50,803 bases of DNA from Crocinitomix sp. (GTDB taxonomy: Bacteria > Bacteroidota > Bacteroidia > Flavobacteriales_D > Crocinitomicaceae): the NCBI GenBank assembly GCA_030836155.1, contig JAURQI010000124.1, forward strand, positions 1 to 50,803. The letters run 5' to 3'. Positions 1 through 8,682 of this stretch are shown one piece after another (position 1 is the stretch's first letter; every line of letters begins with the position of its first letter). The notes under the pieces are model-generated. The model was not told the DNA's origin and did no database searches. It saw nothing but the letters and a program-made list of their open reading frames with translations. The position numbers and the translations under genes are program-made.

Positions 1-1247
1 TCAGTCATTTCGATTAGGCCGTCCGCTTCCATTTCTTTGAGAAGTTGAATGCAGTCTGGTAATTCAGTGAATTGCAGGCGCTCTTCAGACCAGTCCGTTT
101 CAAAATGACACATGATGTTTAGGATGTGCTCGCGAATGACCAAGTCTTCAGGTGTCAATAAATGACCTCTTAGCAGCGGAATCTCTCCCTGATTGACCAA
201 GGTTTGATACTCTTCGACCGTTTTTACATTTTGAGCAAAGCTATACCATGAATCGCTAATCGAACTCATACCAAGTCCAATCATTAATTTAGATTTACCG
301 GCGGTATACCTCATGAAATTTCGGTGTAAGGTCTTGTTCACCATTGCCTCATGCAAATTGTCCGTTTTAAGCGCAAAATGATCCATGCCAATCTCAACAT
401 ATCCTATTTCACCAAGTAGACGTTTACCTTCTTCGTACACAACCCGCTTTTCCTGTGCTGAAGGCAAATCATTTTCATCATAACCACGTTGCCCCACTCC
501 TTTAATCCAAGGTACATGAGCATAGCTATAAAATGCAATACGGTCTGGTTTTAATTGCCGGCTCTTTTCGATTGTATCCTTAATACTCTCTAAGGTCTGA
601 TGCGGTAATCCAAAAACCAAATCATGACTAACCGATCGGTATCCTACTTCGCGCGATAAACGCGTCACTTTTTCGACACTCTCAAATGGTTGAATACGAT
701 TTATCGTCTTCTGAACCTTTTTGTCATAGTCTTGAACACCGTAGCTGTTGCGATGGTAACCAAGATCATAAAGTGACTTTAAATGGGCTTCTGTCGTTTT
801 GTTTGGATGTCCTTCATAACTAAATTCAAATGATTCACAACGGTCTGCTTTCGCAAAAATACCGTCCATCATTTTCTTTAGGTTTTCTGGACTGAAAAAG
901 GTGGGTGTTCCTCCACCTAAATGCAATTCTTTTATTTGGGGGCGTTCTGGTAATAATGCGCAGTATAAGTCCCATTCTCTTAATAAAGTGTCGATGTATG
1001 GTTCCTCAACCTCATGACGTTTTGTGATGCGCTTATGGCATCCGCAAAATGTGCAAAGGTTTTCACAGAAAGGGAGGTGAATATAAATACTGATACCTTC
1101 CGCTTGATTACTTTCTTCAAATGCCTGAATGAAAGTTCTTTTCCAATCTTCCATGCGAATGCCTTACTTATCCCAATAAGGAACAGTGGGGTAACTCGTA
1201 TATCTTGATCCAGGAATATTGTACTTCTGTATCAGTCGTTCAGACAT
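1..1247 (-). pseudogene. hemN: Oxygen-independent coproporphyrinogen III oxidase (HemN), in-frame stop, 3' end beyond window
   Basis: Radical-SAM enzyme of anaerobic heme synthesis that decarboxylates coproporphyrinogen III. Reading from ATG at 1247, the N-terminus carries the family motif PGSRYTSYPT; the [4Fe-4S] cysteines lie in FCENLCTFC (about residues 60-68), followed by LHLGGGTPTF and IGLGMSSISD. The frame is open to the window edge (415 codons; the family has about 455) except for a TAA at codon 28 (1164-1166), just after PYWDK. The ATG abuts the queD TAG with no gap, so this start is well placed. A restart at the ATG at 1154 would keep the cluster motif but lose the conserved N-terminal segment. 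It is either an early nonsense pseudogene or an N-terminally shortened enzyme. Family identity is certain; functional state is not. Confidence 0.85.
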
Positions 1248-1697
1248 CTAAGGTGTATTGTCAGATAAAAACCACTCGGCAAAACTATTGTCTGTTTCCT
1301 GTAAACGCGCATACTTTAATGAAATATCAGCAGGCAGTACCTTTAGAATGCGATCTACCATATCAACAAGCATATTCTCGCAAGTTGGTTGATAATCACA
1401 AAGCATAATCTTGGAAAAGCCAGATTCGACTTCTGCATATTTTGCATGTGGCGTTTTTCCGTTCACGAGCAAAGCGTGATCAAAATCTTCAACCACCGCA
1501 GATTTGATGATTTTTTTAAGATCGCCAAAATCGATAATCATTCCGTTTTTCACCTCGTTGACATCATCAATAATGTCACCCGTTATTGAAACAGTCAATT
1601 TGTACGAATGCCCATGAATATTACGGCATTTCCCATCATAACCCCAAAGAGCATGAGCTGTTTCAAAATCAAATATTTTCGTTACGCGTAAATTCAA
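1248..1697 (-). CDS. queD: 6-carboxy-5,6,7,8-tetrahydropterin synthase / 6-pyruvoyl-tetrahydropterin synthase family (QueD)
   Basis: Converts 7,8-dihydroneopterin triphosphate to 6-carboxytetrahydropterin, an early step of queuosine synthesis; related enzymes make 6-pyruvoyl-tetrahydropterin. The 149 residues show the zinc histidines H15, H28 and H30 and catalytic Cys24 in CRNIHGHSYKL, a DHALLVNG motif and a C-terminal LQETDNSFAEW segment with the usual Glu. Length is typical. The ATG overlaps the TGA of the upstream decarboxylase remnant by 4 nt (ATGA), and its TAG abuts the hemN ATG, so the three genes form one minus-strand operon. No other queuosine gene is in view, so QueD rather than PTPS activity is inferred from family frequency in bacteria. 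Confidence 0.88.
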   Translation of the reverse strand: MNLRVTKIFDFETAHALWGYDGKCRNIHGHSYKLTVSITGDIIDDVNEVKNGMIIDFGDLKKIIKSAVVEDFDHALLVNGKTPHAKYAEVESGFSKIMLCDYQPTCENMLVDMVDRILKVLPADISLKYARLQETDNSFAEWFLSDNTP

Positions 1698-2723
1698 ATT
1701 GTGGTCGATTTTACTTTCTTTTGCAAATCTATCAAAAATTCGTCAATGATGTGCTTTTCGGCATGGGTCATTACGACGATTTTCCACCATTTTGGGTCAT
1801 TAAAATTGTCTGCTACTAAATGATATTTTCGAGCAAGGTCATCATCCATGTCCTCCGCATTGATAGCAACGATATTCATTTTAGGATTTCGGAAGTAACG
1901 AATTCCCATTTGATCCAGTGTTTCACAGATATGATCAGTGCGGTCAACAAGCTTTTCCATGAGGTATTGCCAACCGGAATGGCCATGGGTCATTAAAATC
2001 ATCCAAACCGCTATGGCATTGGCCCCGGATCGACTTCCACATAATGTGAAATCTGTGCCTTGCACATAAGAAGCTTCAGCTGTTTGTGCATATTCAATCA
2101 ATCCTTTTTTACAAATAAATATACCGGTTCCATAGGGTGCTTGAAGCATTTTATGGCCATCGATAGTCACTGAATGTATATCTGGATTGCTCAAATTAAA
2201 GTCATTATTTTCAGAAGTGAATGGATAAATCAATCCACCAAATGCGCCGTCAATATGAGAGAAGAAATGGTTAAAATGCTTTTTGACAATTGGAAGAATT
2301 AGAATCGGATCATCTACACTACCATACATGGTTGTGCCCATGGTCATATGAACGACCAAATAACGAATTCCATTTTCTTTGGCATTAATCAAGGCTTTTT
2401 CCAATTCTGCCAAGTCCCATGCTCTGTTTTCATCTATTGCTACTGAAATAGGTGTAAGTCCCAATAAATTGCATCCTTTATGAGCAGAGTAGTGGGCATC
2501 ACTTGAAAAAAGTAAACCAATCTCTTCTAGTTTGGCCTTATGCTCTTTCTGAAAATAATTGCGGTAGACCCATTGCGCTTGAATGTTGGCTTCAGTTCCT
2601 CCAGGAGCAACATTAAGTTGCTGGTAGACCTAAGATATTCGTTTCGCGATAGTTTAGGTTTTTGCCCAAGGCTTCAAAAACCGTTTTTTTAATTTCTTGG
2701 GTTGGCTTTTTCTTCCATTTCAT
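1694..2723 (-). pseudogene. PLP-dependent (histidine/aspartate-type) decarboxylase, internal deletion
   Basis: Group II PLP-dependent amino-acid decarboxylase family. The ATG at 2723 opens a frame ending in ETNILGLPAT and a TAA (about 2612-2614). The family sequence then resumes one base out of frame at VAPGGTEANIQAQWVYRNYF and runs intact to 1694, including the PLP lysine in DGHKMLQAPYGTG. In intact homologues as I recall them, roughly 65 residues separate PAT from the PGGTEAN motif, so about 200 bp appear to be missing at about 2611-2616, leaving a +1 shift. The 256-codon 3' part could be opened by a TTG, but it would lack the N-terminal dimer and PLP-phosphate region. Substrate cannot be told from the sequence. 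It heads the queD-hemN operon. Confidence 0.8.
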
Positions 2724-2763
2724 GGTTGATTGGTTTAATCGATAATAAAACTAAGGATAAAAA

Positions 2764-2792
2764 AAAAGCATCCGTCAGATGCGGATGCTTTT
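2764..2792 (-). terminator. Rho-independent terminator after the FKBP lipoprotein gene
   Basis: Stem GCATCCG (2768-2774) with CGGATGC (2782-2788), extended by A:T pairs, around a 7-nt loop. On the minus strand the stem is followed by a run of T. It lies just past the stop of the FKBP gene at 2811 and separates it from the decarboxylase operon. Confidence 0.8.
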
Positions 2793-2810
2793 CAAAATTA
2801 TTTTTTTGGA

Positions 2811-3341
2811 TTACATCCCTTCAACTGGTGCCCAGTCGATTAATTCGATTTCAAACATTAAGGTTGATCCACCTGGGATTTCTCCGTTGTCGCGATCACC
2901 GTATGCTAGTTCTGAAGGAATAATCAATTTTCCTTTTCCACCTTTTGCGAACAAAGGAATTCCAATTTGCCATCCTGAGATTAATTGGTATAGTCCGAAA
3001 GTTGCAGGCGCTTCACCTGTTCCGTCAAAACGGGTTCCGTCTAATAAATATCCTTGATAGAATATCGTTACTTCATCCATTAAACTTGGGTGCTCATCAC
3101 CTTCACCTGGTTCGTCGATAACATAATATAAACCGCTAGCATGCTTTTCTGCTTCCCAACCTTTTTCTTCTAAATAAGCTTGAATTTCTTCTTCTTTTGT
3201 CAATTCTGGCTCAACCTCTTCAATCACTTCTTCAACAACGTCGGTAACTACCTCTTCGTTATTCGTGTCTTCTGTTTGCTCTCCACATCCAACGAACGCG
3301 AAGAAAGGAATTGCTAATGCTATACTAAATACTCTTTTCAT
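2811..3341 (-). CDS. FKBP-type peptidyl-prolyl cis-trans isomerase lipoprotein
   Basis: Periplasmic or membrane-bound proline isomerase that probably assists folding of exported proteins. The 176 residues begin with a lipoprotein signal (lipobox FVGC, Cys19), continue with a strongly acidic stretch (about residues 28-52, many Glu) and end with one FKBP domain (about 85-172) containing VTIFYQGYLLDGTRFDGT, IPSELAYGDR and GGSTLMFEIELI. Monocistronic: it has its own terminator downstream and 30 nt separate it from the TraB gene upstream. The isomerase class is clear; clients are unknown. Confidence 0.88.
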   Translation of the reverse strand: MKRVFSIALAIPFFAFVGCGEQTEDTNNEEVVTDVVEEVIEEVEPELTKEEEIQAYLEEKGWEAEKHASGLYYVIDEPGEGDEHPSLMDEVTIFYQGYLLDGTRFDGTGEAPATFGLYQLISGWQIGIPLFAKGGKGKLIIPSELAYGDRDNGEIPGGSTLMFEIELIDWAPVEGM

Positions 3342-3371
3342 AATTTCAAATTTTACACAAAGGTATAGATT

Positions 3372-4307
3372 TTACTCGACGGGATTCATATTGATCGCCG
3401 TAATTTCATACCCCTCTTTTTTTAATAGATCAATAATTCCTTGTTCACCAAATAGATGGCCAGCACCTACGGCTACAAAAGATTTATTTTTTTGCATTTC
3501 AGCAATCAGCTTTGGAATCCAACGTTTGTTTCGATCATATAAAAAGAGATCAGCAAACTCCATAAATTCGGGTGATTGTTTCTGTAATAACGGAATCAAT
3601 TTATCAACTTTTTGTTTGGCATAGAGTTGCATTAATTTATCCATTTCCTTTTGCTCTTGTTCAAATGAATAGACGCTTTCCATTACCAAGTCAGCCATGG
3701 CTTTACGCGATATTTGATCAAAGAAACCCAGCTGCTCCTCAGTAGTCTCCAGTCCAACAATAGGAATTTTATTTTCGGCTGCCAAGGCCATGATCATCAA
3801 GTCGTAAGATTGTGCATCTGCCTCGAAATACTTCTGGGTAATGGTTTGCATGATGAGAAACGGTTTCATTTTACCATACGTCATATCAAAAACCTCAGGG
3901 GATAATCCCATTTTTTCATCCATAAATCGTAAGAGTTCAATATGTTGCTCTTTGGTAAAGTAAGAATGTACCGTTCCAGTATCTAAAGCAAGCATTTGAA
4001 AAGTGGTTAAGGGATTTGGTATGCCGTCTACCTCCATGATAATCGTTTCACTTGCTTTGATTTTTGATTGCAAAAAATCTGGAAAACTAAAATATTCCTT
4101 GTTGATCATGTGCATGGTGCCATAGATGTAGGAGGTTTTGATATCCGGTCCATCTACCCGCCACAACAAAGAATTACCATTTTTAACAATTTGGTCGAGG
4201 CTATCTTGTTCAAGCACATCAGAACTGGCATCACTCTTATTGGACGCGCAGGAAAAAACAAGCAGAAAAACAAGTGTTTGAATAAAAAGAATCGATCTCA
4301 TCATCAT
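3372..4307 (-). CDS. TraB/GumN family lipoprotein
   Basis: Member of the TraB/GumN (Tiki-like) family, whose eukaryotic relatives are metalloproteases; bacterial roles are poorly known. The 311 residues have a lipobox ending at Cys20 (LVFSC), the GTMH motif (about residue 62) and the C-terminal signature VAVGAGHLFGEQGIIDLL. Three consecutive ATG codons are possible starts; the first overlaps the TAA of the upstream methyltransferase by one base, so the two genes are translationally coupled. It is the last gene of a three-gene operon. Protease activity is not shown by the sequence alone. Confidence 0.85.
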   Translation of the reverse strand: MMMRSILFIQTLVFLLVFSCASNKSDASSDVLEQDSLDQIVKNGNSLLWRVDGPDIKTSYIYGTMHMINKEYFSFPDFLQSKIKASETIIMEVDGIPNPLTTFQMLALDTGTVHSYFTKEQHIELLRFMDEKMGLSPEVFDMTYGKMKPFLIMQTITQKYFEADAQSYDLMIMALAAENKIPIVGLETTEEQLGFFDQISRKAMADLVMESVYSFEQEQKEMDKLMQLYAKQKVDKLIPLLQKQSPEFMEFADLFLYDRNKRWIPKLIAEMQKNKSFVAVGAGHLFGEQGIIDLLKKEGYEITAINMNPVE

Positions 4308-5005
4308 TATTTTAATTGAGCCAAGTAATTATTACTTTCTCCCTCTAAGATACAAGAACAGTCTAAACCAACGGCTTTTGCATGTTTTTCTAACGTTTGA
4401 TAATCCAAATACAACCAATCAAACCATGGTGTTGAAACATCCTTATAGCACATTTTAAATTGCATTTCGCCTGGATATGTGCTGTTCAAGTCAACCCATA
4501 AAGATCCATCCTCCTCTTCATAGAGATAGGAGATATCCGTTGAGTCAAAGAGAATTTGTCCACCGGGATTAAGTTTTGACTGAAGGTGTTTTAAGAAAGA
4601 CTCTAGTCGATTAAGCTTACCGGCCAGACCAATTCCATTCATCAATAAGAGAATAGTGTCGTAAGTTTCATCAATCTCCCAAAGATCCTTTTTTTCAGCT
4701 TTGATCCCATTTGCTTGCATATAATCCACCGCACCTTGAGAAATGTCAATAGCTGTAACGTCAGCGTTTTTTTTCATTAACCACTTGGAATGACAACCTG
4801 TTCCAGCCCCAATATCGAGGACCTTTCCGGTTGCCTTTTTTAATGCCAGTTGCTCAAGCTCAGGCATTTCCTCAAAAGATCTAAATAAATATTCGACGGG
4901 CATGACATCATCCTCGCATAAATCCGCTTTTACAATAATTGAATCTGCGTTTCCATCTTTAGCAAAGTCATGGATGGCATAACCGATGGGATCGTTTTTA
5001 AACAT
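4307..5005 (-). CDS. Class I SAM-dependent methyltransferase
   Basis: Rossmann-fold methyltransferase of unknown substrate. Of 232 residues, motif I is VLDIGAGTGCHS (about 62-73), the acidic end of strand 2 is AIDIS, and the post-I/motif IV area reads DTILLLMNGIGL; a NPGGQILFDSTD stretch follows. Nothing suggests a specific small-molecule or protein target. It sits between the pRiA4b ORF-3-like gene (2 nt gap) and the TraB-family gene (1 nt overlap), so the three are surely co-transcribed. Confidence 0.85.
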   Translation of the reverse strand: MFKNDPIGYAIHDFAKDGNADSIIVKADLCEDDVMPVEYLFRSFEEMPELEQLALKKATGKVLDIGAGTGCHSKWLMKKNADVTAIDISQGAVDYMQANGIKAEKKDLWEIDETYDTILLLMNGIGLAGKLNRLESFLKHLQSKLNPGGQILFDSTDISYLYEEEDGSLWVDLNSTYPGEMQFKMCYKDVSTPWFDWLYLDYQTLEKHAKAVGLDCSCILEGESNNYLAQLK

Positions 5006-5007
5006 GA

Positions 5008-5556
5008 CTAAATATCGAAATCGTCAATATTTTCGAAGCTACCAAAACCTTCATCATCATCCGAATCAAAATCAGAGAAAATATCATCGATATCATCTCC
5101 TAAATCCGGCAAACCTGTCGGTCCGCCTAAATCAACCTCGCGGTCATCTTCATCGGGTGCCTCACCTACTGCGAAAAATAATTCAGGTTCTTCACTTTCC
5201 ATTGGAAGGACCTCTACCATTTCAATCAAGAAGCACCACATCTTCAAGAAGTCATACACTAGAATTAGTTTTTGACCTTCTCCGCGAACGACAGTGGCAA
5301 TTGGTGTGTCTTTCATTAAAAAAGGAGCATTCAAGTCATTGCCGAGTCCCATATCCATGAGGGCAATCTCGTGACCTTTATCCCAACTGTCATTACTGAC
5401 ATAGAAGGACCCCAATTGATCACCACGAAATCCAAACGATGCGATAATGGCATGATAGAGCACCTCAAAATCATTATGCGGCCCTATAACAATATCTCGA
5501 AAAATATCGCTATCACCTTCGTTATCCAATAAAACTCGAAATTTATAGGAAGACAT
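5008..5556 (-). CDS. Plasmid pRiA4b ORF-3-like family protein
   Basis: 182 residues; the N-terminal two thirds match the pRiA4b ORF-3-like fold family (FRVLLDNEGDSDIFRDIVI, then DFEVLYHAIIASFGF and GSFYVSNDSWDKG). The last 50 residues are very acidic, with runs of Asp. The family is widespread, often chromosomal in Bacteroidota, and has no settled function; presence here does not imply a plasmid. First gene of the operon with the methyltransferase and TraB-like genes. A TATCTTTA box on the minus strand (5575-5582) is a plausible promoter. Confidence 0.78.
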   Translation of the reverse strand: MSSYKFRVLLDNEGDSDIFRDIVIGPHNDFEVLYHAIIASFGFRGDQLGSFYVSNDSWDKGHEIALMDMGLGNDLNAPFLMKDTPIATVVRGEGQKLILVYDFLKMWCFLIEMVEVLPMESEEPELFFAVGEAPDEDDREVDLGGPTGLPDLGDDIDDIFSDFDSDDDEGFGSFENIDDFDI

Positions 5557-5613
5557 GTCCTTCTTTTTTTTACGTAAAGATAATTATAGCTTCATATAAA
5601 TTTGCACAAATCA

Positions 5614-5651
5614 CACCTCAATTCATCAACCATGAAATGTTTGTTGAGGTG
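5614..5651. repeat. Imperfect stem-loop in the divergent intergenic region
   Basis: CACCTCAA (5614-5621) pairs with TTGAGGTG (5644-5651) around a 22-nt loop. It lies between the divergent pRiA4b-like and merR genes and just downstream of a TAAATTTG box (5597-5604). It may be an operator or the 5' end of a short transcript; nothing more can be said. Confidence 0.35.
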
Positions 5652-5804
5652 CATTCCTTATTTTTCTTTATCTTTAGTAATGACATGGACTAGTTCCGAC
5701 TGATTTTACAAAAGTATTACATTTGTATGCTAAGGAGGTAAACGCCCTTATAGTCTAGAAGGCACATTACCTTTGAATTAGCACCTTACAACTTAAACCT
5801 GAAC

Positions 5805-6140
5805 GTGAAAAAAGACCTGACAAAATTATATTATACCATCGGGGAAGTGGCTGATATGTTTGAAGTGAAGGCTTCATTGATTCGTTTTTGGGAGAAGGAG
5901 TTTAAGGGGATTCAGCCTAAAAAGAATAAAAAGGGGAATCGACTTTTTACGCAAGTGGATATCGCGAAATTCGAGGAAATTTATGAATTAGTGAAGGTGC
6001 AAGGATTTACACTTGACGGTGCACGACAGCAATTAAAATTGAAAAATAAGAAAGCCACGGCCGAGCCGCATGAGGAAATTATTGACCGCTTAAAAGCGGT
6101 GAAAAAGGAATTAAAACTTATTCAGGACAACTTATCATGA
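5805..6140 (+). CDS. MerR family transcriptional regulator
   Basis: 111-residue DNA-binding protein. The winged helix-turn-helix starts at YYTIGEVADMFEV and continues through LIRFWEKEF and PKKNKKGNRLFT, as in the short MerR-type regulators common in Flavobacteria; the rest is a short helical tail (KAVKKELKLIQDNL) with no effector domain. The start is GTG at 5805; a later ATG would cut into the helix-turn-helix. Two possible promoter boxes, TACATTTG (5718-5725) and TACCTTTG (5768-5775), lie upstream. Target genes are unknown. Confidence 0.85.
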   Translation: MKKDLTKLYYTIGEVADMFEVKASLIRFWEKEFKGIQPKKNKKGNRLFTQVDIAKFEEIYELVKVQGFTLDGARQQLKLKNKKATAEPHEEIIDRLKAVKKELKLIQDNLS

Positions 6141-6162
6141 AAATGGTATAAAACTTGTTAAT

Positions 6163-7005
6163 ATGGAGTCGAGCAGTAAAAAGAATAAACAAATGAGCAA
6201 GCGGTTAATATTAGGTTTATGATTTGCATTTTTAGCAGGCGGGCTCTTTTCATATATGGATATGGATCGAGCGGAAAAATTAGCCAATAACGACAAGTAT
6301 AAAGTGATTCGTCTTGATGGACATATTATCTTTCAGCGTACCAATTCGGACATGAAAAAAGGTGATATCTTTTTGCCAGGAACCGAGCTGTCGTTTAAAA
6401 CACAGCAATCTCGTGCAGCAGTCATTAGCAGCTTAAAAGGACGCTTTGTACTTTCGGCTTCTGAAAAAGGACAAACAAAAATTTTACCGGCGGCGAATAA
6501 TATTTCTTCCCGTTCTGGAGCGTTAATCAATTTATTAGACCTTCAAAAACACTTTGACGGAAATTATCTGATTATTGAGGAAATGGCATTAGAAATTGGG
6601 GATCAAAATTTTAAGATGGGCGATAAAAACTTTTTTTATGTGAGTTATGCGCATGACGAAGAGACCATCCTTAAAAAACTGGCTTATACCGAAGGAAATA
6701 AATTAGTCATCAGTAAGACCGATTTATTTAAAATTGATGGGGAGCCTATTCCTGTTGAGGAAAAAGAAATGACTTTGTATTATCGTAAAGGAGATGGTTC
6801 TGAAAAAATCAACACATTTACGCCCGTTTTTCCAGAATTAGAGGAGTTAAAAGATGAAGTTCAAATAATACTAGATGAATTTTCTGATAAGGATGATGCC
6901 CAGAAAATTAAGGAGATTACGGCTTATCTTTCTGAGTTCTACGGTAAGCCCAATAAAGAAAATCTTGGAAATTGGTTAGCTGAATCTTTTGATTTAAAAC
7001 CATAA
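6163..7005 (+). pseudogene. Membrane-anchored protein of unknown function, in-frame TGA at codon 20
   Basis: I do not recognise the family. From ATG at 6163 the frame encodes a basic N-terminus, then a hydrophobic segment (LILGL-stop-FAFLAGGLFSY) interrupted by TGA at 6220-6222, and then 250 soluble residues to the TAA at 7005. The soluble part alone can be opened at ATG 6256, but it would lose the membrane anchor. The stop sits exactly inside an otherwise coherent signal-anchor, so the original codon was probably sense (for example TGG). It lies 22 nt after merR and likely shares its transcript. It is either a recent nonsense pseudogene or is made only as the short cytoplasmic form. Confidence 0.6.
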
Positions 7006-7101
7006 ATCATCCAATCTCACCTGTTTTCTACCGAATACTGGATTCATTTCGGCGAATAATTATTTTCAGCTGAAAAATGAACTCAAAAACCATTCTTGTT
7101 T

Positions 7102-7109
7102 TATCTTTG
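7102..7109 (+). promoter_or_regulatory. Promoter -7 box (TATCTTTG) of guaA
   Basis: TATCTTTG matches the Bacteroidota primary-sigma -7 consensus TAnnTTTG. It ends only 4 nt before the guaA ATG at 7114, which would put transcription start at or next to the start codon. No convincing -33 TTG is seen. Confidence 0.6.
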
Positions 7110-7113
7110 CGGG

Positions 7114-8646
7114 ATGCAAGAGACAATTTTAATTTTGGATTTCGGGTCGCAATACACGCAGTTGATTGCCCGAAGATTACGAGAACTGAATGTTTATTGT
7201 GAAATCGTTCCGTGGAATAAGCCAAAGGCACTCGAGTCACATATTAAAGGCGTTATCTATTCAGGTAGCCCATTTTCCGTTCGTGATGAAAATTCACCAA
7301 AACCAGAAGTAGAATTGTACAAAGGCAAAGTTCCTTTATTAGGTGTTTGCTTCGGAGCTCAGTTCATGGCTAGTCATTTTGGAGGTGAGGTATTGCCATC
7401 AAAAATTAGAGAATACGGACGTGCCAATCTTTCATACGTTGATAAATCTGCCCCTTTAATGGCTGGTGTTCGGGACAATTCACAAGTGTGGATGAGTCAT
7501 GGTGATACAATTAAAGAAGTGCCAGCCAATTTCAAAACTATTTGCAGTACAGAGGATGTTGAATATGCTGGATATCATATTGAAGGAGAACACACTTATG
7601 GTATTCAGTTTCATCCAGAAGTATATCACTCGGAGGATGGAAAAGCATTATTAGAAAATTTTGTCGTTAAAATCTGTGGTTGTTCACAAAGTTGGACACC
7701 GGATTCATTCATTGATATTACCGTAGCGTCTTTAAAAGAGCAAATCGGAACGGATCGCGTTATTTTAGGATTGTCTGGAGGTGTTGATTCATCCGTTGCA
7801 GCAACGCTATTGCATAAGGCAATTGGAGATCAGTTGTATTGTATTTTTGTAGATAATGGACTGCTTCGTAAAAATGAATTTGAATCTGTTTTAGAATCGT
7901 ATAAAGGATTAGGATTGAACGTCAAAGGCGTTGATGCTAAAGATCGTTTTTATGATGCCTTAAAAGGAGAAGCAGATCCAGAAAAGAAAAGAAAAATAAT
8001 AGGAGGTGTTTTTATTGATGTATTCGACGAAGAGTCGCATCAAGTGGAAGACGCCAAGTGGTTGGGGCAAGGAACCATTTACCCAGATGTCATTGAGTCG
8101 GTATCTGCTACAGGCGGGCCATCGGCAACAATTAAATCGCATCACAATGTAGGTGGATTGCCCGATTATATGAAGTTAAAAGTCGTCGAGCCGTTGAAGT
8201 CACTTTTTAAAGATGAAGTCAGACGTGTTGGACGGGCATTGGAAATTCCAGAGACCATTATTGGTAGACATCCATTCCCTGGACCAGGATTAGGGATTCG
8301 TATCTTAGGGGATATTACACCTGAAAAGGTACGGATTTTGCAAGAGGTTGATCATGTCTTTGTTGAAGGTCTCAAGAAATGGGATTTATACGATGATGTA
8401 TGGCAAGCTGGAGCGATGTTGTTACCCGTTCAAACGGTTGGCGTTATGGGCGATGAAAGAACCTATGAAAATGCTGTTGCATTGAGAGCGGTAACTTCAA
8501 CTGATGGTATGACAGCCGATTGGTGTCATTTACCGTATGAGTTTTTGGCAAAAGTTTCGAATCAGATTATCAATGGGGTAAAAGGAATTAACCGAGTAAC
8601 CTATGATATCAGTTCGAAACCACCAGCAACGATCGAGTGGGAGTAG
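7114..8646 (+). CDS. guaA: GMP synthase (glutamine-hydrolysing)
   Basis: Converts XMP to GMP using ATP and glutamine. The N-terminal class I amidotransferase has the nucleophile in [12 protein letters not shown] and the His-Glu pair in [14 protein letters not shown]. The ATP pyrophosphatase P-loop is [16 protein letters not shown], and the C-terminal dimerisation domain ends KPPATIEWE. 510 residues, standard length. ATG 7114 is chosen because the in-frame TTG further upstream would overlap the promoter box. It is followed by the LysM protein, an arrangement I recall from other Flavobacteriales. Confidence 0.97.
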   Translation: MQETILILDFGSQYTQLIARRLRELNVYCEIVPWNKPKALESHIKGVIYSGSPFSVRDENSPKPEVELYKGKVPLLGVCFGAQFMASHFGGEVLPSKIREYGRANLSYVDKSAPLMAGVRDNSQVWMSHGDTIKEVPANFKTICSTEDVEYAGYHIEGEHTYGIQFHPEVYHSEDGKALLENFVVKICGCSQSWTPDSFIDITVASLKEQIGTDRVILGLSGGVDSSVAATLLHKAIGDQLYCIFVDNGLLRKNEFESVLESYKGLGLNVKGVDAKDRFYDALKGEADPEKKRKIIGGVFIDVFDEESHQVEDAKWLGQGTIYPDVIESVSATGGPSATIKSHHNVGGLPDYMKLKVVEPLKSLFKDEVRRVGRALEIPETIIGRHPFPGPGLGIRILGDITPEKVRILQEVDHVFVEGLKKWDLYDDVWQAGAMLLPVQTVGVMGDERTYENAVALRAVTSTDGMTADWCHLPYEFLAKVSNQIINGVKGINRVTYDISSKPPATIEWE

Positions 8647-8682
8647 GTTAACTTATTTCCTCGATATTGAATAGTTAAGATT

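Noticed and set aside
5008-5556. Plasmid origin suggested by the pRiA4b-like gene
   Set aside because: This family is common on Bacteroidota chromosomes, and no replication or transfer gene is nearby.
5631-5705. Short ORF starting ATG at 5631 in the merR upstream region
   Set aside because: About 24 codons without recognisable features; the ATG lies in the loop of an inverted repeat.
7096-7113. Upstream TTG start for guaA
   Set aside because: It would overlap the TATCTTTG promoter box, and the extra residues are not part of the family.
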